The notes: generated from the letters alone by a model not told the origin. A stretch of DNA of 64,000 bases from Agriotes lineatus (GCA_940337035.1 CALNHX010007395.1:1-64000); one strand, 5' to 3'; positions 31,949-44,049 are shown, counted from the first letter of the stretch. Program-made: numbers and translations.

Positions 31949-33513
31949 AGCTTGTATCTACGAGGAGCCTGTAAATAGATGATTTTACATTAGGCAAAGA
32001 TGAAGGCAGTAGAATGAGAACAAAAATAGAATCCCAGAAAATAAAATCATTAAAGCGTCAATAAATGGAGAGCTGCATGGCCGAAGAGCTCTTGGTGGTA
32101 ACACAAGGTTATATATATCCTTAACCGAAGCACATTATAAAAATAGTTTTTTGTATTTCATTTAGTGTTGCAAATGTGAATTAATTTGTATACTATGTCA
32201 TTAAAGTTTAACTTTTTATCACGAATGTAGAATGTAGTTAACAAGACCCATAGGGTCAAGGCAAATAAACACATGAGGGGTGTCAGGACATATTTATATT
32301 GTGCGAACGTACGGCTATTAGAGTATTTTTCTAAATTATGACCCCACTTGTATATGGGTTTTTCATATTATTCCGCTTGTAAATTAAGCTTTTCGAATTT
32401 CATGCAAGTAGTTAATGTCTTATAGCGTACGCAGCTGCTCTCGCCGCCGTAAAATCTGAAAGGGGTGTTGTTTTTGGGTGTGTGTTCCCGGGCTTGAAGC
32501 GAGTCGGTCGCAGCAGTGTGTATGGCTAAGGTTTTGTGTTGTGCTTGTTCCCGTCGAATTGCCGGGCGCTCCTCTGTTTCGTCGAATGGGCCGTTTTGCC
32601 AATATAACCTCTATGTGAATGTGGGATCAAATTTAGAGCATTTACCCCTGGTCAAATTGTACGTGCGAGCCTTGACGATTATTCTGGTTGCATCGTGGCT
32701 TCTGGTTAGGAAACTGCAGGACTTCATCACCAACGCCGACGCTTCGAGCTCCTTGGAGCCTCTCGCCCCGTTTCGTAGTTTTGGGACACTCGCCAAACTC
32801 GCAGCTGGACTCCTTCGACCGCCACAGGTAAAGTTAAGTTAAGGTATTGTAGTAGACGTAAGCATTCCTCGCTAATCAAAGGTGTGCGTGTACAGCGCCA
32901 TATGTAAGCGCATCATATTTGTGTACTAACTAACGTTTGTTTCAACACCTCTTTCTCGTTATGCAGTGCGAATAGATTTTCATTGTACAGTGCCATATGC
33001 AAGCGCATCATATTTGTATACTAGCTAATCTTTGTTTCAACACCCTTTTTTAAATTCCGCACAGCGAACTAACTAATGTTTGTTTACCTTATTTGTGTAC
33101 CGTATGTGTCTGAAGAACAATATACCTATTTTCTTTGTGTTGCATGCTGAGTTTCAGTTTAAGCAATCTGTAGTGTCGTCGCCCGCTTGGCGACAGGTGT
33201 ATGATTGGTGTAAGGCGGATCCTGGATGAATTTGTGAGCGTCAAGGTAGGTTCAAAGGCTCCAGCTGCCGGTTCCGGGGAGTCCCAAGGCTACACTCATA
33301 CCCTATCCCGTTTGGCTTTCGGGTTTCTGTCAGATGTGGGCTCAAATTCCGAAGCCCGTGGCGCCCTATTATTTTGTAACACCCTGTATATGTCGTTACA
33401 CCTGTACCTACGGCGTCCTGTTCGTAGGACCACGCCCATCTCTCTGAGCGTGGTTATTAATCTGTTCTCGAGAATTCTAGCGCAAGTGGTGACGTTTTCC
33501 TGACAAGTTTGGT
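31949..33513. other. No gene recognised; internal direct repeat
   Basis: 32890-33060 has two direct copies, about 97 bp apart, of CATATGTAAGCGCATCATATTTG-like sequence continuing to GTTTGTTTCAACACC. Frames of 108 codons at 32516 and 100 codons at 33201 are moderately GC-rich but unrecognised; this may be an old retroelement untranslated or LTR region. An ACACCCTGTATATG motif lies at 33379-33392. Confidence 0.35.
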
Positions 33514-33733
33514 GGCACTCTCGTACCCCGAGGTATCGTAAAATAGTTTTATACCGTAACAGAGGTAAAAAAAACTTCAGTGCCGCGAGCTACATTATAT
33601 TTTTTTTTAGATCGAGAAAATGTGAACTTAGAACATTTTAACCAACTCTTCTGGGTTATGTTGACATTTTATGTCACCCATCTGTCATCCCGCTACCTAC
33701 AAAAGTCGTACAACAATGGATTACTTCACTGCC
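33514..33733. repeat. Second copy of the 15277-15502 MITE
   Basis: Shares ACATTTTAACCAACTCTTCTGG through AACAATGGATTACTTCACTGCC with the copy at 15277-15502, in the same orientation, with about 15-20 percent differences by eye. The left end is degraded. Confidence 0.65.
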
Positions 33734-34699
33734 GAAATTTTATTGTTTTCAAACAGATCATTGCTATTGTACTTTTTTCATTTTTAAATTATACATCTTA
33801 GAATTTGTTGGAAAGTTTATATGGATTGTTTATTGCAGACCGCTGCACCACTCTGGCGGTACGAAGGGGACGGATTAAGTAAACACTTAATTTTTACTTA
33901 ATAGTAGGGAAAAGTTAAATTTTTGCTGAAGCATTTCGTGTAATTCAGCTATACTTCTAAAAAATTTGTTTCCAGTTTTTAATTTAGGTACTGCTTTGTT
34001 AAAATGTTATTTGAAGGCTCCAGTAAAGTTACACTAAAGTATTGAAAAAATAGGTTACAACAAAAAACGTTTGCTGGGAAGTGAAAGTAATCTAAAATAT
34101 AACGTCATTTGTCAGCATTTCTTCCATTTCGATAAATGTTGTATGCTCGATGGTTAAAGCTACATCGTCAGGATGACAAATCATTTGGAAAACAGTGAGG
34201 GTGAGCCAGAAATCTACAGAAAAAAAAACTCCAAACTATGTTGTAAGATTTAGTTAAATCTACCAAAACGACGGCTGCCTTGGCGTGTTGTTGATAGCTA
34301 ACCTCATTGTGTGTGGTGACTGAAAGAAAGAGATCCGTCCTAAATGAAATCCAATCAGAACTTATTCCTATAACAAATAACAACGGGTAATGCTGAGCAA
34401 AGGAACTGGTCGCTAGCTTTGTCGCCAATTACACGGCTTGTTGAGTTTTAAAATGGAGATACCTTTTATTCTTTGGAATTCTGTTGAAAAAGTAGGTTAA
34501 CCAATACGGAACACCTTTACCACAACCTAGCAATAATTAAGGGCAGATATCGTCGAAACCCGAAGCTCTGATTAGGTTCATGTGTTTTTAGGGAAATGTT
34601 GAAGTGTTCAATGTGCAGCCGCACGGATCGGCCGTATACGTGATTCGATTGTGATTTGAAATTTATTATCTAAATTTACTAACTTTTAAAATTTACTGT
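33734..34699. other. No gene recognised
   Basis: AT-rich. The minus frame at 34168-34428 has no recognisable motif. Confidence 0.4.
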
Positions 34700-34873
34700 A
34701 CAGTTGCCGTAAACTCCCATAATCATAAGTGCATAAGTTCAAGTTTGAATCCACACGCCGCTATCAACGCGATAGCGGCGCACTCCAATGTGTTTAAAAC
34801 TTCTTGCTTTAATAAAACAATTTAAAACCAGTGCCATCAATAAACTTTTGTTAAGGTAATAACTAATCTAACC

Positions 34874-36106
34874 ATGGCAGATACCGAATGCCCACTGCTA
34901 CAACCACCTACCTTAATCTTCCAAGGATCTAAAGCCAAACAAATGGATTGCGATGAAGCAAATACCAACAATGTTAATAATCTAAAACGAGGCCTGCCTT
35001 CACCAGATAGTGAAATAAATAAACGATATATGTTTAACAATAATACCCTACTTACCCAAAATAAATATTATATGCTTCAAAATTCTCAAGAAAACTCCAA
35101 TGAGCAACAACCCACAACAAGTGAAACAAATCTAACAGAAGATCCGGAGACAAAAAAAGTTCCACCTATATTCATACCCAATGGCACGCACTGCCAAAAC
35201 ATAGCCAAAGATATCAAAGAAGTGACTAAAAAAGATGACTTTACTACATCTTATAAAGGCACATTGTTAAGGATTAATTTAAGTAACCCAGACGATTACA
35301 GAGCACTCACCAGCTTCTACGATAAAAATAAAGTCAGTTACTATACTTATCAATCTCCAGAAAAAGCTAATATATCGGTAATTATAAGAAATGTACCCAT
35401 TTCCATCACCACAGAGGAAATTAACACTGAATTACTACAATTAAAATACCCGGTGATTAAAACGACAAGACTACTGAACAGTAAGAAAATTCCCATGCCA
35501 CTAATTGCCGTTGAACTAGGAAAAAGCGATAAAGCAAAAGATATTTTTAATTTAAACAGGCTATTTCACTGTGTAATAAGTGTTGAACCAAGACGTAAAA
35601 TCAGCGAACATCCACAATGTACTAACTGCCAACGGGTCGGCCACACCAAAAATTATTATCACCTCCCCCCCAGATGCGTCAAATGCACTGAACATCACCA
35701 CTTTAACCAATGCCAAAGGCAAAAGGCAAAAGATACCACACCTGCATGCGTTAATTGCGAAGGTAATCATACCGCGAATTATAGGGGATGCCCCTACTTC
35801 AAGATGTTCCGAAATACTCCCCTTCGTAATCAACCAACGCAGATCCCTTATAAAATAAGCTCAATTAACCCAAATGCCTTTTTAACAGGGAACATCACCG
35901 CAAACCAGACATATGCTAACGTAGTAGCTAATAACCGAAATATTGCTAACGGTGACACAGCAAATAATACTCAATCAACAGCAAACTCAAACCCCCTCTC
36001 TACAACATTGCTCCACAGTCTTCTAGAACTATTATCACCATATATAGATCAAATAAAAGCTATTATAATGTCAATAATCCCAATGTTATTCAAAGGCGGG
36101 AAATAA
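34874..36106 (+). CDS. Jockey LINE ORF1 (Gag-like nucleic-acid-binding protein, 410 aa)
   Basis: ATG in good context (ACCATGG). The middle has an RRM-like PRE_C2HC region (IIRNVPISITTEEINTELLQ, residues about 170-240), then Cys/His knuckles CTNCQRVGH, CVKCTEHHHFNQC and CVNCEGNHTANYRGC (residues about 248-310). The first knuckle has NYYH where Cys is expected in the family (NYCH), so it is probably weakened. Role in the family: binds the LINE RNA in a ribonucleoprotein and directs nuclear import. The frame is open throughout, unlike ORF2. The stop overlaps the beginning of the ORF2 frame. Confidence 0.9.
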   Translation: MADTECPLLQPPTLIFQGSKAKQMDCDEANTNNVNNLKRGLPSPDSEINKRYMFNNNTLLTQNKYYMLQNSQENSNEQQPTTSETNLTEDPETKKVPPIFIPNGTHCQNIAKDIKEVTKKDDFTTSYKGTLLRINLSNPDDYRALTSFYDKNKVSYYTYQSPEKANISVIIRNVPISITTEEINTELLQLKYPVIKTTRLLNSKKIPMPLIAVELGKSDKAKDIFNLNRLFHCVISVEPRRKISEHPQCTNCQRVGHTKNYYHLPPRCVKCTEHHHFNQCQRQKAKDTTPACVNCEGNHTANYRGCPYFKMFRNTPLRNQPTQIPYKISSINPNAFLTGNITANQTYANVVANNRNIANGDTANNTQSTANSNPLSTTLLHSLLELLSPYIDQIKAIIMSIIPMLFKGGK

Positions 36107-38340
36107 TCCTAAAACTCTAGCCAGTTGGAATGCCGATGGGCTAAAGAATCAAAGATCCACCTTGTTATCATTCATTTCTAGACACGACATTGATATAGCC
36201 TGTGTCACAGAGACACATCTGATTCAAAATGAAAAATTTACGATCCCAGGCTACCGAATCTTTAGAAAAGATCGCGAAACAGGAATAGGCTGGGGCGGAG
36301 CAGCTATAATTGCCAAAAGTAACCTATTATTACACCCACTAGATCTACACAACATACACAATATTGAAGGAACGGCGGTTAAAATCACATGGACAAATAA
36401 CAACACTATGAAGCTAATCTGCGGATATAAACCTCCTAACAAATAACTTAAACGAGAAGAATTAGAAAATATATTTTCAAACTCTGAGCCCACTGTTCTG
36501 ATGGGAGATCTCAACAGTAAGCACACCAACTGGGGATGTAGAAAAACGAATCCCAACAGCAATAAACTCAACAACTTTACCACTGAAATGGCAATACAAA
36601 TAGCGGCACCTTCAGAATATACGTACTTCCCATACCAAAGAGATCAATCCCCAGATATCTTGGACATAGTACTACATAAAAACCTCTCTATTCCAGTTAA
36701 CCAAATGGTTCTGTCAGAACTCGACTCAGATCATCTGGCAGTGATCGTAACACTTGGTCTCTCTCTGCAACTATACCCGAGGATGCCACGACTAATTAAT
36801 GGCCCAATCGACTGGAATATTTTCCAAAAAACGATAAATAATCTTCTTACATGCCCAACTAATCTGAACTCTAACACGGTGATAGACAATGCTACTGAAA
36901 CCTTCAATCAGAATGTCACTAAAGCAATTTATAGTGCTATTACTACTACCAATCGGCCACGCAGGTACCCACATTACTTAACCCCGTCACCAGTTATACT
37001 CAACCAAATTAAAGAAAAACACAGATGCAGAAGATTATGGCAACGCACCCGGGACCCGGCAATCAAAATTCGACTTAACCAACTAGTAAGAAATGTCAAA
37101 GAAAACCTAGATAAGCACAGGTACGAAACATACAACTATTACGTAGAAAACCTCGACCCAGGGGACCCAAACATGTGGTGCGCCACCAAAAAGCTTCTCC
37201 GACAACCACAGATCACTCCAGCGCTACGACAGGGCAACAGTGTATACGCAGAGGATCAGGAAAAAAGCGAAGTGTTCGCCTACCATCTAGAACAAGTATT
37301 CACTCCCACTTATGAGCAAAATAATGTAGATCATATAGAGCATATACAAATGGAAGTCAAAAATAATCTCCCTAACAATACAACACCAGTTTGGTGGGAC
37401 GGGCTACTATACAAAATGATACAAATAGATGTCCCCTCATACCTGCTCCAAATTACGCAGTCATTCCTATCAAATCGAAGTTTCCAAGTAAGAGTAGGCG
37501 CGTACTTATCATCAATCAGACAAATAAAATCAAGAGTACCGCAAGGATCGATACTAGGGCCTACACTATTCAACATATTTATGTCGGACGAGCCAACAAT
37601 ACCCAATGTAGACCTTGCGATGTACGCAGATGATACTGCGATAGTATCACAAAATGATAACATACACTTGCGATCATTGAAAATGAACAGGGTTATGCAT
37701 TTCAAATTGACTTAACCGACGTTTTTGCAATTGCGTGCAACGTTATTTTATTATTACGGTGGGAAGAGAGTTAGAACAACAAGATTCTACTTTAGAGACA
37801 AGAGGAATTCAGAAAAAGTAATCAACTACTGCAATGTTGGTTGCACAGCCCTGTTCATTTTTAATGGTTCTTTGTGTACATCTTGCCGCACAGAACCTTC
37901 AACAACGTGTTGATCAATTAAACAGTTGGTTCACGAATTGGTGCATTAGAATAAATGCCAATAAATGCGAATGTAAAATCTTTACCTTACGAAGATCGAC
38001 AGATCCCACCAATATAATAATAAACAACACCTCAATTGTATGGAATCCAAAAGACAGCGCTATTAAATATCTTGGATTATACCTTGACCGCAGATTAAGC
38101 TGGAGTTTCTATATCAATAAAAAACTCACCAAATCATATTCAAGACTTGGTATGCTGTACCCAATTTTAAATAAAAAAATCACTCCTAAAGATAAAATGC
38201 GGAATATTAATCTAAGCTGCAATAATCAGACCGATAATCACCTATGGCTGCAGCGTATGGAGCACAACCTCCAGAACAAACATGAATAAGATTCAAGTTC
38301 TACAAAATAAAATACTTCGTATTATAACAGTAAAACAATA
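36105..38340 (+). pseudogene. Jockey LINE ORF2 (endonuclease-reverse transcriptase), deleted and frameshifted
   Basis: The endonuclease starts LASWNADGLKNQ and keeps its catalytic signatures: VTETHL, MGDLNSKHTNWGC, and SELDSDHLAV. One TAA at 36444 interrupts it. RT begins upstream of the fingers, but the frame jumps from NNLPNNTTPV to WWDGLLYKM at about 37395. The fingers and motif A with its catalytic Asp are therefore missing. Motif B (RVPQGSILGP) and motif C (MYADDTAIV) follow. After a MITE the thumb resumes (LQQRVDQLNSWFTNW, KYLGLYLDRRLSW) and shifts frame near 38215. Dead for retrotransposition. Confidence 0.9.
37672..37881. mobile_element. 210-bp MITE in Jockey ORF2
   Basis: Interrupts the frame between motif C and the thumb. 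Inverted ends contain AAAATGAACAGGG (left) and its inverse CCCTGTTCATTTT (right). CTTGC is found on both sides (37667-37671 and 37882-37886), with partial similarity of further flank bases, so the duplication may be longer. No coding capacity. Confidence 0.75.
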
Positions 38341-38345
38341 AAAAT

Positions 38346-38849
38346 TAGTGAGAGGTGTATTAAAAACTCAGTAGTGCTGTATAAAGTGACAAATTTACAA
38401 GTTAACAATACCATGTATAGCAAATATTTCTGATCTGGTACAAAACAATGAAAAAAAGGGAAATGTTAATAACTCTTGAAATATTTTTACGGCGTACCAT
38501 GTAATATAGCTGGTCGTCTTCTTGGACGTAGTTATCTTCAAGCTCCAGTTTGTGGACGGGTTGCATTTTTATTTTCAGTTTACTTTGAAAAAATTAGCAA
38601 ATTTTAATTGGTGGCTCGTTCTTTCAGCAGCGCTTCCTCCTGTAGAAAAGCGCCTTCTTCCAGTTATCATCGAAGACGGTTCGACGTAGACTGGAAACCA
38701 GCACTTGCCTCATCGGTCAGCATTATCCATCGTGGTGAGTTCCGTATGGCGTATTTACCATAGACCATAGACTATTACTTCGCCACAGCCTTTGGGGCCG
38801 TTTTCCACCTATAAGTATGTGTTGTGATCTTTTGTTTTCTGTAGATTGA
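38346..38849. other. No gene recognised
   Basis: Mixed sequence between two LINE relics; no motif recognised. Confidence 0.35.
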
Positions 38850-39270
38850 TAGATATGTGTGTCATACCCGTCCTTAGTTATGGCATGGAAACATCAACAT
38901 TCACTAAAAAAATCATACACCCAAACTGCCATGGAAAGGAAAATGCTAGAAATAAAACTGAGTGACAGGAAAACTATAGAGTGAATAAGAAGACAAACAG
39001 GAGTTACAGACCTAATTGAACATATCACAAAACAGAAATGGTCTTGGGCTGGACACATCATGAGAACAAACGATGAAAGATGGACCAAAAGGATAATAGA
39101 ATGGAGACCAAGACAAGGAAGAAGAGGAGTCGGGAGACCACCACTGAGATGGATGGATGATATAAGAAGAGTGGCTGGAAAACAATGGCACAGAAAAGCA
39201 CAGAGCAGAAAGGAATGGAAAAGAGAAGGGGAGACCTACGTCCAACAATGGATTGATCAAGGTTGATGAA
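38850..39270 (+). pseudogene. LINE C-terminal fragment (RTE-like)
   Basis: Reads AMERKMLEIKLSDRKT, RRQTGVTDLIEHITKQKWSW, AGHIMRTNDERWTKRI, GRRGVGRPPLRWMDDIRR and SRKEWKREGETYVQQW, the characteristic post-RT tail of RTE-like insect LINEs. The last 68 codons (39060-39266) are open; one TGA lies upstream. The (GAA)n-rich end at 39270-39290 is probably the 3' end of the element. Confidence 0.8.
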
Positions 39271-39290
39271 GAAGAAGAGAAGAAGATATA

Positions 39291-41207
39291 AGAATAATGA
39301 GTTTGCAGAACTTTTTTTCCATATTCCTGACCCCTTACTTAGGTAGGCTTCCTGTCTTCTTCGACAATCAATGTGCTATTTGGCCGGTCTTTCGAGTATT
39401 TCGTTTCTGTTTTAAGGAGTTTGAGAGGCCTCCTCTTTCGTGAAGTTGCTAAAGCCACGTCATTTTGCCTACGATGTCCACCTGCCGCAGCTTGGATAAC
39501 GCAAGGTTAGGTTTTTTTGTATCGTCTGTTATACCACTGAATTTCGTCAGGAGCTTATCAGATATTAGAACAACAAAAATCTCTAAATTTCGATGGTATT
39601 TGCTTCAGCCAAGCTATCAGGAGCGTAGAAGATAGCTGAAGACACTCAGTGCGGTTCTTTGAAATTCAAAACGTGTTCGCCTTAGTTCTTATTTTGATTC
39701 TCGATAGTACTAAATCAGTTTAAATAATTTTGAATTTAATTCAACATTTTTATTCTAGTTGTTAAAATATTTGACGGTCTGTATCATATTGACGCCCATG
39801 GTGTTGAGATAAGACCAAACGTTAATTTTATGTAGTTATAAATGCGCTTCGTTAGCCGAATGCATGTGTGGTAAGCGTCGCATTCATGGATTACGTTTTT
39901 GGATGCTGCCAAATAATTAATTCAATACTTTTATTTGCTTGGATAACCCCGCATACTAATTATTTATTAATTTTTCTTTGTAATAACATATATTTGATCA
40001 TTTAACTTTTGAATTATTATCGTAACTGGCGTCCATGTTGAATTTATTTAGTAGCTAGAAGAACAATTTTTCTAATCTTGACTGATGATCATATAAGCGT
40101 CGAGGATTTGAGTTAGTTTGGGCAGTGACCTATCCAAAGTGGAGCGAGGTTACAATTATAGAACGAGACACACTTTGTATAAATTGGGAATTGAATGACG
40201 ATTTATTTCCATAGATACACGGTATTTGAACAGAAGTTGCAAGAAGTTGAGAATTTATTTATTAAATATACATTTACATGTAAAGGTTTAGGTAGACGGA
40301 ATAATTTAAACCTAGTGGCTTTTATACATATCTAGAGGTACTTGTAGAAAATCGAACTTGACTGTTAATGTTTTTAGTGATGGGGGTAATTTCTATGTAC
40401 ATTTCTACGTTGTAGTGCGATAGGTACTTATAGTGCAAAGAACTGATGTTAAAATGCAGTTGTTATGTTATCTTTGATTTAAAGGCTTATGAATACTGAT
40501 GTTATAAAAACAAAAAAAGTCGTAGTTCTGCAATCCTGTATAAAACCATATCATCAATTTTTATTTCGTGCTATTGTTCTGCTTGAATTAATAAACTTTA
40601 ACTTTATTTTTCCACTAACAGTTTGGGATTGAATTTAACTTTTCACAAAGTTAGCTCTTTTGAAAAAAGTTCTGCATTTAACATGTAGTTATAAATGTAC
40701 CATAAAATTAGAAATAAAGATTACCGCAAAAATTAATGTCGAAATTGTACTGAAAAAGCGATTTTATTTCCGAAGAATTTACACAAGCGAACTTTTAAAG
40801 TTGCGCTGTATTGTATGTCGCCGAAGTTTTGAACTTCAATACTGTAATTAAATTCTTCAGCTAAATCGGGTGGCAACGCCCCAGAAAAACTTAGACTCGC
40901 CGGAAACAGGGGTATTTATTTAAGTGCATTTAAAGCCGTTTGTTATTCAAACCCGGCGACGTTTTTGCTTCGACTTCGCAGTGACGCTACAACCTGCAGT
41001 TAATTAATCTGAGCAGCTTGTCAGTGGCATTTGCTCCGCATTGTTTAATTAGATCGCGCCATTATCAAAAATGAGCCAAAGTAGTCAAAACTCAAGATAG
41101 TCGGGGAGCGCCATTCGGCGGAAGAGCTTGACCTTAATTTTTGAGCGTACACAACTTTTCCATTTGCAAGGTTTGCCCAGCGGTTGAAACAGTGAAGGAA
41201 ATCTCAC
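39291..41207. other. No gene recognised; host-like island near the exon
   Basis: 39300-40860 is AT-rich with no call. 40860-41200 is GC-balanced and precedes the splice donor of the carbonic anhydrase-related exon on the minus strand, so it is intron sequence of that gene. Confidence 0.45.
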
Positions 41208-41362
41208 CTCGTGTTTCGTTATATAAATGGGTTTATTAAGAATAATCCAGACGGTGGTCTCCCAGCAGCCCGGATGGGTCGTGGAACCCTCGTACGTCAT
41301 GAACTGCTCGGTGTCGGGCAGGAGACTCCGCACGGATAGGTGCTTAATCGGCGTCGAGGCGC
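41208..41362 (-). CDS. CARPB: Exon of a carbonic anhydrase-related protein (CA10/CA11 type)
   Basis: On the minus strand an acceptor TTCTTTTGCAG precedes position 41362 and a donor GTGAGA follows 41208, giving a 155-bp internal exon. It reads ASTPIKHLSVRSLLPDTEQF, MTYEGSTTHPGCWETTVWII and LNKPIYITKHE. This is the segment around the zinc-site loop of the alpha-carbonic anhydrase fold. Where active enzymes have GSLTTPP this protein has GSTTHPG, as expected for the acatalytic secreted CA10/CA11 branch, which acts at the neuronal surface in vertebrates. The insect orthologue is Drosophila CARPB (symbol by homology, from memory). No other exon of the gene was found, so its introns must be long. 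It is the only host coding sequence I can defend in the window. Confidence 0.9.
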
Positions 41363-41423
41363 CTGCAAAAGAAGTTACGTCTTAAAATAATTCACTACGA
41401 CACTCCTGAACTTTTAAATACAT

Positions 41424-41866
41424 TCACTTATAATACCATGAGTAGTCAAAGTTATGTCGACTATTTTTGCGGTGGTGTCACGAATGTCCATTGCGCTTTG
41501 GTACGATTAGGACGAGTGCGCTAGCACGAGTCCTAATCCCAAGCGCAATGGACATGAGTAGTAATACCACCGCAAAAATAATCTACTTAACTTTGACTAA
41601 GAATGGTATTCGAGGGACTATTTAATGAACCAAACTACTTTTTCAAATTAGTTTTCAGTAAATCTAGCAACAAACTACTCAATTTCTATAGTAACAGAAC
41701 ACTAATATTGACTTTTTCTAATAAAAATCGCATTTGTTAAAAATAGTCACTTGAATACCTTCTAGGAAGATATATCCACTGATATTCTTTTGATTGGTCA
41801 AGAAACGTCAGAATTCTGGATTTTCATTGGTCACTTTTTGACTGATGACAGGTGAATTGAATAGTC
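41424..41866. repeat. Dispersed repeat with large palindrome, copy 1
   Basis: Shares its length with 43513-43926. The first 190 bp are a palindrome (41430-41517 against 41523-41612; ATTTTTGCGGTGGT, ATGTCCATTGCGCTT, AGGACGAGTGCG arms). A second inverted pair is AATGGTATTCGAGGGACTATTT against AATAGTCACTTGAATACCTT. Lies 60 bp from the host exon, in its upstream intron. Confidence 0.8.
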
Positions 41867-42032
41867 ATAATAACAATTATTTATGTTTATCAGCCAACAT
41901 GAGCAAGTGGTGTGTTTTTACAAATTGAAGGGTGGTATTTTATACTAACAAAAAAGATCATAACAGCTGCATACCAAATATACAGAAGAAACAAGTTAAA
42001 ACAACAGCACACTAACTATGCTCACAAAAAAG

Positions 42033-42075
42033 GAAAGAATGAAAGAGAAAGTAAACACTTTCTCAATCATTCTTT
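42033..42075. repeat. Small hairpin AAAGAATGAAAGAGAAAGT
   Basis: AAAGAATGAAAGAGAAAGTAAACACTTTCTCAATCATTCTTT folds on itself. No terminator role is implied in a eukaryotic setting. Confidence 0.4.
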
Positions 42076-42179
42076 CCTCTCAACGTTGATATTAACATTC
42101 TAAATGCAAGACTAATGTCGTCGGTCTTCCTTTAGTTCCATATACAAAACGTCTTAATTAAAACAATTAGGAAGCTATA

Positions 42180-42960
42180 GAACCATACCACACTTCAGCA
42201 CAAAATACACGAAAAACAAAAAGTATCAGCAAGATGGAAAATCCTAGACGAACAAGCAAAATTAGTAGTGGGAAGAAGAACCAGCAAACACATTCTGAAT
42301 ATAAAACAGCTAACTGAGAATCACAGGAAATTTAACATAGCAACATTCTTTTGTATTACTAGAAAGTGTTTCTTGTAGAAACTTCAACCGGTTATAAAAA
42401 ATACTAACGAAAATGGAGGTACCAAAACACTTTGTACTCATGAAGATTTCTACCATGTGTGCAAAAATAAATTACAAAAGGGATGGCCATGGAAAGTAAA
42501 ACTAATGTCAAGCTTTAGACAGTAAACTTTAGAATTTCCATATCAGATTATAATATAAACTTATGATAGCAGCAACAATGACGGTTAATGAATTCTAAAG
42601 CTTGCTGTTTTCATTACTTTTAGTTTTCATGACCAACCCTTATGTAATTTCTTTTTGAACACATGGTATATGAAACTAATAAAGTCTAACATACACAATC
42701 AGATATCAGACACGTTTGAAGCCCAAAATGGTACTAAACAACACTTAACGTCCAATGGCGTCGAAAGTTGGGGTTGCAATTACAGTTAGACAAAGGAAAA
42801 TAACCTTCGCTATGCCGATGACATTGGTCTGCGTGCTAGTTCAAACGAGATGGAAGAATTGCTGGAAATATGATAGGAAAGCAAAAGCAAAAAAAAGCAC
42901 AGTCGACGAAATATCAGGTAGTCGAAACTGTGAAAAAAATAATTTTTCTGCTCACTATAT
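42180..42960 (+). pseudogene. LINE reverse transcriptase fragment
   Basis: RYADDIGLRASSNEMEELLE at about 42808-42870 is an RT motif C block with YADD intact. Upstream LIKSNIHNQISDTFEAQNG resembles the block before motif B. The rest is degraded. A different copy from those at 22332 and 63890. Confidence 0.6.
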
Positions 42961-43512
42961 AGAAAGTGGGCTTCGGAGTCCTAATTTTAGGCAATAAAAC
43001 TCTCAGCTTCCAACCAGGGAGAGTCAATATTTTCTACCTCCCGCATTTGTGTTTGTCACCATGGATACCACAGCAAAGCTTTACAACGTATGTTGATTTG
43101 GAAATTATTCAAAATGCCACTGTAGAAATCGAGAGTCACTATAATGATTTCCTAAAGCTAACTTTTTAAAATTTCGCGCTAAGGAACATGCTTAATGTGC
43201 CATATATGTATATCACTGGAGCAAAGGTTCATTGCCTCCCTTGTGTATTTAATTCAATTTAATTAAATTCACATGCGTGAGGAAATGAATACCTCTGCTC
43301 CCTTGATATATAAATAGCTATTACCTGTGTTATCATCAAAACCGAAGAAAAATATCAAGATGAAATAAAATATAGACTGGGAATAGGCAAAATTATCATA
43401 GAAAAACTATTTCGAGTCAGTCGTACATAAAATATAAGCCAAAGAAAACCTTTAAACTTTTCTCTTCAAAAATCAAAGCAATTTTAAATACGTGAGCCTG
43501 CCTTAAAAATAA
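42961..43512. other. No gene recognised
   Basis: AT-rich. The 67-codon frame at 42966 has no known motif. Confidence 0.35.
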
Positions 43513-43926
43513 TCACTTATAATACCATGAGAAGTCAAAGTTATTTCGACTATTTTTGCGGTGATGTCAAGAATGCCCATTGCGCTTTGTTACGATTAGG
43601 ATGAGTACAATGAACATGAGTGGTGATACCACCGCAAAAATAATCTACTTAACTTTGACTAAGAATGGTATTCGAGGCACTATTTAATGAACCAAACTAC
43701 TTTTTTAAATTAGTTTTCAGTAAATCTAGCAACAAACTAACCAATTTCTATAGTAACAGAACACTAGATTGACTTTTTCTAAGAAAAATCACATTTGTTT
43801 AAAATAGTCACTTGAATACCTTCTAAGAAGATATATCCACTGATATTTTGTGATTGGTCAAGAAACGTCAGAATTCTGGATTTTCATTGGTCACTTTTTG
43901 ACAGATGACAGGTGAATTGAATAGTC
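43513..43926. repeat. Dispersed repeat with large palindrome, copy 2
   Basis: Same sequence and orientation as 41424-41866, with a shortened palindrome apex: the ACGAGTGCGCTAGCACGAG centre and part of one arm are missing (about 30 bp). The copies start at TCACTTATAATACCATGA and end at GAATTGAATAGTC. Confidence 0.8.
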
Positions 43927-44049
43927 TGTGAAATAAACCACATCTATATTTTGCGGCGTGGAACTACTAAGACAGGCGTGCTATTTTAGTAGTACAGACA
44001 TTATTTACAGTACTATTTACACTACGGGTAGACAAATTATATATTAGAA

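Larger units (their letters stand above)
34700..38345 (+). mobile_element. Jockey-type LINE (internally deleted)
   Basis: Untranslated leader, intact ORF1 (34874-36106), then ORF2 with endonuclease and partial reverse transcriptase. It ends soon after MNKIQVLQNKILRII and AACAATAAAAATTAG at about 38340. The A-rich plus strand is typical of Jockey elements. The 5' boundary is uncertain. A 210-bp MITE sits in ORF2. Confidence 0.85.

Noticed and set aside
32516..33503. Two frames of about 100 codons as possible retroelement Gag
   Set aside because: No zinc knuckle, protease or other motif; the region has direct repeats and looks non-coding.
41499..41540. Hairpin as a transcription terminator or regulatory operator
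   Set aside because: It is the apex of a dispersed palindromic repeat with a second copy at 43513; a bacterial-type role does not apply.
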